A stretch of 64,000 nucleotides of DNA. It comes from an archaeon. GTDB lineage: Archaea > Nanobdellota > Nanobdellia > Pacearchaeales > GW2011-AR1. This document shows positions 57,983 through 64,000 of this stretch, in pieces; the stretch's first letter is position 1; every line of letters begins with the position of its first letter. Under the pieces are notes generated by a model that was not told where the DNA came from, did no database searches, and worked only from the letters and a program-made list of their open reading frames with translations. The DNA is taken from the NCBI GenBank assembly GCA_018694115.1, contig JABHNB010000015.1, positions 1-64,000 on the forward strand. Direction: 5' to 3'. Both the position numbers and the translations under genes were made by a program.

Positions 57983-59026
57983 TTAACAAACAACTTTCCC
58001 ATTTAAGATTTGTTCTCTTAGATGAGTTATTTCTTCTCTTATTGAAGCTGCACGGTTCTTTAAGATTGGTTCGAGATCTGCGGATTCTGATCCTAGAACC
58101 TGGGCGATACTGCCGAATTCATTAACAATTAATGAGATTTCTTTATCTGAAAGAGTTAGATGAGATAGGAACCGATATCCTCTTGGCGAGATATTTTCTT
58201 CAGGAGTTTTTTCCATGATTAATCTTGCGAGGGATTCTAGATCAAGGATTCCATCATAGCTTAAGTTTGATAGAAGAGTCTTCGTTCTTTTAAGAGTCAA
58301 ATTGCTATAGTCTCTTAAGATTTCACTTTCCCTCTTTTCAACATTTCTAATAAGCTCTCGGTATCTTGTACGCATGATGTTTCCTTCTTTTCCTAGTTCA
58401 GTGAAATCTCTTTTAACGGATTCTGAAATTTTTAGAATCATTTCTGCCCTTTGGATTACTTGACATGCATCACTTACTGAGACTAATTCGGACATTTCTA
58501 AAACATTAAGATCTCCGAGGATTTGATCGAAAGCTTCTCTGTGCTTTTCAAGAACTTGAAGAGTTGAACTTAGATTTCTTAAAAGTTCGTCAGAGGATTT
58601 TAGGAAGTATCTTGATTGGTTGTGGTAAAGCGTTGTTTTTTTACGTCTTTCTGAAACTGCAATTGCAAATGTACTTGCTTGTTTTGCCGATCTTTCAGCG
58701 GCTTTATGCCTTGTTCCAGTTTCGGTTGTATGGATGGAGACATCTGGATTGATTAGAACATTTGCAAATAGAATCCTCTTAAGATCTGATGAAACGATTA
58801 TTGCTCCGTCCATTTTGCAAAGCTCAAAAAGTTTTTGTGGAGTGAATCTACAGTTTATTCGGAATCCACCCTCAATTACCGATTGGTTGTGTAATTCTGG
58901 TGCATCAAAGATGATTAGGGCACCTAGGCCTGATCTTACTAGATCATCAATTACTGTTCTTAGTGCACTACCTGGAGAAACTTTCTTAAGATAATCTATC
59001 ATAGTTTTTTCTTTCTCTGGTGTCAT
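57983..59026 (-). CDS. disA: DisA-type diadenylate cyclase, full-length
   Basis: DGAIIVSSD (DGA), TETGTRHKAAERSAKQ (RHR), linker and C-terminal HhH-like region. Confidence 0.85.
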   Translation of the reverse strand: MTPEKEKTMIDYLKKVSPGSALRTVIDDLVRSGLGALIIFDAPELHNQSVIEGGFRINCRFTPQKLFELCKMDGAIIVSSDLKRILFANVLINPDVSIHTTETGTRHKAAERSAKQASTFAIAVSERRKKTTLYHNQSRYFLKSSDELLRNLSSTLQVLEKHREAFDQILGDLNVLEMSELVSVSDACQVIQRAEMILKISESVKRDFTELGKEGNIMRTRYRELIRNVEKRESEILRDYSNLTLKRTKTLLSNLSYDGILDLESLARLIMEKTPEENISPRGYRFLSHLTLSDKEISLIVNEFGSIAQVLGSESADLEPILKNRAASIREEITHLREQILNGKVVC

Positions 59027-59120
59027 GCTTAAAAAAAGTCAAACTAGTATTTATAATTTTATGTGTAATTTTGAGAATTTGTTGGATAATCTTATAAACT
59101 CCATAGTTTGTTATATTTTT

Positions 59121-59312
59121 ATGGCAATTGAAGGTTCTTTTAAGAATGATTGTAGGAATCAGAGAAATAATCCACTTTATGTTCCCCAAGCAGTTATGGA
59201 TGGTAGATGTTCTCCAGAGTATGGGACGAAAGTTGTTAATTATGTCGAAGAGGGTTTAAGGAGAAGGGTTGGAAGATTTCTTCTTTCTTCGATGGATGCT
59301 CTTCTTGGATAA
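59121..59312 (+). CDS. Small hypothetical protein
   Basis: ATG about 27 nt after TATA-like CTTATAAAC; 63 aa. Confidence 0.45.
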   Translation: MAIEGSFKNDCRNQRNNPLYVPQAVMDGRCSPEYGTKVVNYVEEGLRRRVGRFLLSSMDALLG

Positions 59313-59342
59313 TCTTATAAATTAGGATTGTTATTTTGTTTC

Positions 59343-59816
59343 ATGGATAAATATGTTGAAAAATATCAGAAAATTGTTAATGATCTGATCAAAAAAAGTT
59401 TTCCTGAATTGAAGGGAAAAAGAATCTATGTTTCTGAGGCTTCTAGCAAGGTTAGTGAAAAATGTTCTGCAGTTAATTATTATTTTATTTGGGTTTCTTT
59501 CATTAAGGTAAGTCAAAAACTAAGAAAATACTCTGACTCTGAATTGAAAGGGATCCTTGCTCATGAACTTGGACATGGTCTTCGTTTTGAAAACTGTAAC
59601 TTTATTGGAAAACTTTGGAAGGGTTTTAGATATATGACCTCGAGAAAAGCTCGAACTATTGAGGAGAACGCTTGTGATAAGATTTCAGTTGAAAGAGGTT
59701 ATGGTCGTGGGCTTTCATCTGTTAAGGTTAAGCGAAGGAAGAAGGGAAAATATGCTAAATGTTACATGTCTGCCGAGGAAGTTAGAGATTATGCTAAGGA
59801 GATTGGGAAATGGTAA
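59343..59816 (+). CDS. Zinc metalloprotease-like (M48-type HExxH)
   Basis: KGILAHELGHGLRFENC. Confidence 0.65.
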   Translation: MDKYVEKYQKIVNDLIKKSFPELKGKRIYVSEASSKVSEKCSAVNYYFIWVSFIKVSQKLRKYSDSELKGILAHELGHGLRFENCNFIGKLWKGFRYMTSRKARTIEENACDKISVERGYGRGLSSVKVKRRKKGKYAKCYMSAEEVRDYAKEIGKW

Positions 59817-60817
59817 ATAAAAAATACGTCCTAGGAATAGAATCAACAGCTCACACATTTGGAGTCGCTGTTGTAGACGATAAGGGAAAGATTCTTTCAA
59901 ATGAGAAGGATAGTTATACAACTGAAAGTGGTGGAATGATCCCTATGGAAGTTCGGGCACATCATGCGCAGGTTGGAGATAAGGTTTTTGATGCTGCGCT
60001 TGAGAAGGCGGGGATTTCGGAGGACGAGATTATTGCGGTTGCTCTTTCAAATGCTCCTGGGCTTGCGCCTTGTTTGCTTGAGGGAATGGCTTTTGCTAAG
60101 AAAGTTGCTAAGAGATTGGATGTTCCGATTGTTCCGATTAATCATTGTATTGCTCATTTGGAGATTGGAAGTTCTGTCGGGGCAAAGGACCCTGTGATGC
60201 TTTATGCTTCTGGGGCGAATACTCAGGTGATTGCATATGAGGCGGGGAAGTATCGGGTTTTTGGAGAGACACTTGATTTGGGTGTTGGGAATTTTATTGA
60301 TACATTCGCTAGATTTGCCGGGCTCGGATTTCCGGGAGGACCGAAAATTCAGAAGTTGGCTGAGGCTTGTAAGAATAAGGATGAGTTGATTGAGTTGCCG
60401 TATTCGATTAAGGGGATGGATGTTGCTTTTTCGGGGTTGCAGACTAAGTTGAAGAATTTTTTGGATAAGAAAACCTATACGATTGAGGAGTTGAGTTATT
60501 CTATGCAAGAGCATGTTTTTGGGATGTTGGTTGAGGCTGCTGAAAGGGCTTTGGCGCATACTGGGAAGAAGGAGTTGTTGCTTGGTGGTGGAGTTGCTTG
60601 TAATTCGAGGTTACAGGAAATGTGTAGGATAATGTGTGAGGAGAGGGGTTGTAAATTGTTTGTACCAGATTTTTCTTTGTTGGTGGATAATGCTGGGATG
60701 ATTGGATATTTGGGTTTGAAGATGTTTAAAGCTGGTTTGGGTGAAAAAGATTTGGATAAAATTGATATTGCACCTAGGGAAAGGACTGATGATGTTGAGG
60801 TTAGTTGGAAGAAGTAA
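59810..60817 (+). CDS. kae1: Kae1/TsaD tRNA t6A modification protein
   Basis: LGIESTAHTFGVAVV; HHAQVGDKV; INHCIAHLE; GGGVACNSRLQEM. Confidence 0.95.
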   Translation: MVNKKYVLGIESTAHTFGVAVVDDKGKILSNEKDSYTTESGGMIPMEVRAHHAQVGDKVFDAALEKAGISEDEIIAVALSNAPGLAPCLLEGMAFAKKVAKRLDVPIVPINHCIAHLEIGSSVGAKDPVMLYASGANTQVIAYEAGKYRVFGETLDLGVGNFIDTFARFAGLGFPGGPKIQKLAEACKNKDELIELPYSIKGMDVAFSGLQTKLKNFLDKKTYTIEELSYSMQEHVFGMLVEAAERALAHTGKKELLLGGGVACNSRLQEMCRIMCEERGCKLFVPDFSLLVDNAGMIGYLGLKMFKAGLGEKDLDKIDIAPRERTDDVEVSWKK

Positions 60818-61364
60818 TTTCGGGCATGACTGTTCTGAGGATACAGTCTATATTATATTCTAGGTCCTTAAGTGTTGTATTATTTTTGAGTCTGTAATCT
60901 GCCATTCTCATACATTCTTGGACCCTCATCGTGTTTGGTCCAGAGTTTTCTAGTCTGTCATGTCGAATAAATTCTTCAAGGCTTGCGGCTTCGGGGAATT
61001 TCCCTCTTGACTTTGCTCTTTCAAATCTTAATCTTGTCTCTGCATCAATTGCTAATAGGATTAGGTGGGAATTACTTCTTAGATATTCTATTTGTGCGAC
61101 TTGTCTCATGCCTGTTATGATGCCCAGACTTTCTATTTGTGCTAAGTGAACTCTTGCACTATAATCTTCTCCCTTTTCTTTTGCGAAGATTGGTGAAAAT
61201 TTTGTGATTTCTTCTCTTGTTGGTGAGATCCCTCTTTGTCGTGCAGCTTCTATAATTGGTCCACTAATTTCAAATAGGGGAACTTCTAGCTTTTTAGAGA
61301 TGTATTTGCCTGCATGATCTTTTCCTGATGCGATTGTTCCAGTTATTCCGATAACATTTTTCAT
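60801..61364 (-). CDS. AAA/dephospho-CoA-kinase-like nucleotide kinase
   Basis: MKNVIGITGTIASGKDHAGKYI P-loop. Confidence 0.75.
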   Translation of the reverse strand: MKNVIGITGTIASGKDHAGKYISKKLEVPLFEISGPIIEAARQRGISPTREEITKFSPIFAKEKGEDYSARVHLAQIESLGIITGMRQVAQIEYLRSNSHLILLAIDAETRLRFERAKSRGKFPEAASLEEFIRHDRLENSGPNTMRVQECMRMADYRLKNNTTLKDLEYNIDCILRTVMPEITSSN

Positions 61365-61450
61365 GAAACTTGGGAGAAATGGGTGTTTAAATTAATTTAT
61401 GTCCCAGAGTAGCAACCTTTAAATACCCAAATTCAAACTAAATTATACCA

Positions 61451-61516
61451 ATGAAGGTAAATCCTGAGGGTTACTTCTTGGAATTAAACAAAACGAAAAA
61501 ATCACAAAAATGGTAA
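61451..61516 (+). promoter_or_regulatory. Putative 21-aa leader ORF MKVNPEGYFLELNKTKKSQKW* overlapping the L7Ae start
   Basis: ATG about 30 nt after TATA-like TTTAAATA (61418-61425); stop TAA overlaps ATGGTAA of L7Ae. Confidence 0.45.
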
Positions 61517-61806
61517 CCACATATGATATTGTCGAGAAAGCAGCCAAAACCGGACAGGTTGACAAAGGCGTTAACGAAGTGACTAAGGCCGTCGAGAGAG
61601 GCGTAGCTAAATTAGTTGTCGTTGCATCTGATGTTGATCCTAGGGAGTTGACACAGCACTTACCCATCCTCTGTAATGAGAAGGAAATTAAGTTTGCTGA
61701 AGTTGATTCACGAGAGAAGTTAGGAATTTCTGTCGGAATTAGCCGACCAACTGCTGCTGTTGCTGTCGTCGAAGTTGGCGAAGCTAAACTTGATCTCTTA
61801 AAGTAA
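61510..61806 (+). CDS. Ribosomal protein L7Ae
   Basis: KGVNEVTKAVERGVAKLVVVASDVDPRELTQHLPILCNEKEI. Confidence 0.95.
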   Translation: MVTTYDIVEKAAKTGQVDKGVNEVTKAVERGVAKLVVVASDVDPRELTQHLPILCNEKEIKFAEVDSREKLGISVGISRPTAAVAVVEVGEAKLDLLK

Positions 61807-61832
61807 TTTATTCGTTTTATTGAAAGACAAAG

Positions 61833-62138
61833 ATGGCAAAAGAACAGAAGAAACAAGAAAGTAAGCAGCAGAAAAAAGCTGGCGGATCTAAGGGTTCGGA
61901 GAAATTGACAGAGGAGGGAGCAGTTCCCGCAATTGTTGAGGCAGTTATGGGTAGAACTGGAACAAGAGGAGAGATTACGCAAGTTAGATGCAGAATTCTT
62001 CAAGGTAAAAATATGGGTAAATCTATGAGACGAAATGTTCGTGGACCTATAAAGAAAAGAGATATTTTGATGTTAAGAGAAACAGAAATTGAAGCACGTA
62101 GAATTTTTAAGAAAATAAACAAAGGGAGCCAGAGTTAA
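61833..62138 (+). CDS. Ribosomal protein S28e
   Basis: PAIVEAVMGRTGTRGEITQVRCRILQG...RNVRGPIKKRDILMLRETEIEARR. Confidence 0.95.
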   Translation: MAKEQKKQESKQQKKAGGSKGSEKLTEEGAVPAIVEAVMGRTGTRGEITQVRCRILQGKNMGKSMRRNVRGPIKKRDILMLRETEIEARRIFKKINKGSQS

Positions 62139-62139
62139 C

Positions 62140-62355
62140 ATGCCAGTTTGTTCATTTTGTAAAAAGGGATACGAATTTCCTAAGGGAACTACAGTAATTC
62201 AGAAATCTGGGGATGTTAGATACTATTGTTCTTCTAAATGTAGAAAGAATTCTGAGATGGGTAGACTTACTAAGAAGGTAAAATGGATTCGGAAATCCGA
62301 TGTTGTTAAGGCTGAGAAGGCAAAGAGAGATGCTTCAAGAGCTGCTAAAAAGTAG
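62140..62355 (+). CDS. Ribosomal protein L24e
   Basis: CSFCKKGYEFPKGTTVIQKSGDVRYYCSSKCRKNSEM. Confidence 0.95.
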   Translation: MPVCSFCKKGYEFPKGTTVIQKSGDVRYYCSSKCRKNSEMGRLTKKVKWIRKSDVVKAEKAKRDASRAAKK

Positions 62356-62412
62356 GGGTCGTATATTCTCGAGTGCAATAGTTTTTATAAAGCTAAAAGT
62401 TGAATTTTTTTT

Positions 62413-63219
62413 ATGAGAAAGGTCGGAATTATCGGGGGAGTTGGTCCCGAAGCATCGAATAAGTTTTGTGAGCTTTTAATTAAAAATACTCCTGCAAGAA
62501 GTGATCAAGACAATATACCCTTCATTCATTTTTGTAATCCTCAAATTCCCGATAGAACAGATTTTATTCTTGGACAAGGTGAAAGTCCTGTCAATTCCTT
62601 GATTGAAACTGCTACAACTCTTGTAGGTGCTGGAGCGGATTTTTTGGTTATTCCATGTAATACTGCACATCACTTTTTACGTGAAGTTCAGAAAAATGTT
62701 TCTGTTCCAATTGTAGATATGACTAAAATTTTGGTTAAGAACGTATTATCGGATAATCTTCAGATAAATAAGATTGGAATTTTGGCTACTACGGGAAGTA
62801 TCGAAGCAGGAATCTACCAAAATTACTTTGAGAGTCTTGGTATAGGGAGTATTTTGCCAAGTATGGAAGATCAGAAGGACTTGGTGATGGGAGCTATTTA
62901 TGGAGATCATGGAATTAAGGCTGGAAGGAAACTTATCCCTAAGAAGTTATTGAGGCGAGCTGCAGAAAAGCTTATCGCGGAAGGTGCGGAGGCTATTATT
63001 CTTGGATGTACCGAAATACCCCTTGTATTAAAGCAAAGAGATTTTGATATTAGATTATATGATCCTATGGATCTTACTGCTAAGGAGATTGTGAGATACA
63101 GTGGAAAGTGTCCTGCAAAGGACATTATTAGTGTACAGTTCGTTTTAGAAGATTTTGCGGAGAGTCTTGGTAGGACATTTGAACATAGAAGGGGCGTTGG
63201 TGGGGGGGTTACTATTTAA
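62413..63219 (+). CDS. Aspartate/glutamate racemase family protein
   Basis: GIIGGVGPEAS; VIPCNTAHHF; EAIILGCTEIPLVL. Confidence 0.9.
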   Translation: MRKVGIIGGVGPEASNKFCELLIKNTPARSDQDNIPFIHFCNPQIPDRTDFILGQGESPVNSLIETATTLVGAGADFLVIPCNTAHHFLREVQKNVSVPIVDMTKILVKNVLSDNLQINKIGILATTGSIEAGIYQNYFESLGIGSILPSMEDQKDLVMGAIYGDHGIKAGRKLIPKKLLRRAAEKLIAEGAEAIILGCTEIPLVLKQRDFDIRLYDPMDLTAKEIVRYSGKCPAKDIISVQFVLEDFAESLGRTFEHRRGVGGGVTI

Positions 63220-64000
63220 TGAATGTAGGAATTTTACATCATGATTTGGAGCATCAGGAAGAATATTTGATTAAAAGACTTAAAGATGCAGGATTTGATT
63301 CTTCCCTGGTAGATGTTAGAAAGACTTCTGCCAAAAAACTATCCAAGTTTAATTTTATTTTAAATAGAGTTTTTGCAAGTGTCGCTAATCGAGATTGTAA
63401 ATCAAATAATAGAACTCTTAAATTATTAAAAAAAATTGAAGAATTGGGAGTTAAATGTATTAATTCCCATTATGCGACTAGATGTGATTACGATAAGTTT
63501 TTTTCTGGAGAGGTTTTAGAATCTAAGGGTATTAGGACTCCAAAAACATTGTTAATTAAACATAAGCAGGATATTGGTCGTGTTGAAGATTTTGTTAGCG
63601 TAGTGGGTCTTCCAGTAATTGTTAAGAGAAATATGGGTGGCAGGGCAGTCAATCTTATTAAGGCAGATAATCTTAATGAAGCAATTTCCTTCCTGGAAGA
63701 AGAAATTACCAATCCTGATGAACAATATTGTGAGGGATATATTGTTCAAGAGTATGTTGAATCTGCTTTAGATCACGACTATCGAATTTCTGTTATTGGG
63801 GGAGACATCGCTTTTGGAATTACTCGTTCCTTAGTTCCTAAGAATGAAAATGAGGCCCCGTGGATTGCTAGTGCAAGTAATGGGTCGGTAGTTAAATCAA
63901 TTGATGAGAATATTCCGGATGATGTTGCAGAGATTGCACTAAATTCTACAAAGGCAATTAAGGCAAGCCTTAATGAGGTAGATATTCTAATTTCTAAGGA
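63219..64000 (+). CDS. RimK/ATP-grasp ligase family protein (3' end outside window)
   Basis: MNVGILHHDLEHQEEYLIKRL...FSGEVLESKGIRTPKTLLI...GLPVIVKRNMGGRAVNLIK...YIVQEYVES; open to right edge; not in supplied ORF track. Confidence 0.75.
   Translation, partial: MNVGILHHDLEHQEEYLIKRLKDAGFDSSLVDVRKTSAKKLSKFNFILNRVFASVANRDCKSNNRTLKLLKKIEELGVKCINSHYATRCDYDKFFSGEVLESKGIRTPKTLLIKHKQDIGRVEDFVSVVGLPVIVKRNMGGRAVNLIKADNLNEAISFLEEEITNPDEQYCEGYIVQEYVESALDHDYRISVIGGDIAFGITRSLVPKNENEAPWIASASNGSVVKSIDENIPDDVAEIALNSTKAIKASLNEVDILISK

Noticed and set aside
59964-60559. Arg/Leu-rich and antisense ORFs over kae1
   Set aside because: Overlap a strongly conserved gene and have no recognisable domain; typical shadow ORFs.

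Overview
The window looks like chromosomal DNA from an AT-rich archaeon. Archaeal markers include class-I CCA-adding enzyme, PolB and FEN1 with C-terminal PIP boxes, Nre, TFE-alpha, Kae1, L7Ae/S28e/L24e, archaeal-type ProRS, a tRNA with a BHB-type intron, and many apparently leaderless TATA-driven genes. The style suggests a DPANN lineage (Woesearchaeota/Pacearchaeota-like); this is inference. Many genes look bacterial-type: MetK, AlaRS, LeuRS, NadD, NrtR, DisA, and a PEP-CTERM surface protein. Main points: (1) a probable polyamine locus (speD-dys operon) next to a second SpeD-like domain fused to an NNMT/PNMT/TEMT-like methyltransferase, interrupted by one frameshift at a GA repeat/UGA stop; (2) a bacterial-style NAD salvage operon (pncB-pncA-nadE-nudix-nadD-radical SAM) with a perfect 21-nt palindrome at its promoter and a nearby NrtR-type regulator; (3) a full-length DisA with an adjacent DHH/DHHA1 phosphoesterase, a possible c-di-AMP synthesis/degradation module; (4) a 13-aa Pro-containing leader ORF at the expected leaderless start site of proS, and a 21-aa leader ORF overlapping the L7Ae start; (5) an array of paralogous signal-peptide polytopic membrane proteins; (6) pilin-like/beta-helix proteins inserted within a conserved GTPase-DUF2073-Zn-ribbon cluster; (7) PEP-CTERM and PGF-CTERM-like tails on adjacent genes; (8) several promoter palindromes and shared promoter elements. 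No rRNA, CRISPR array or transposase was recognised.
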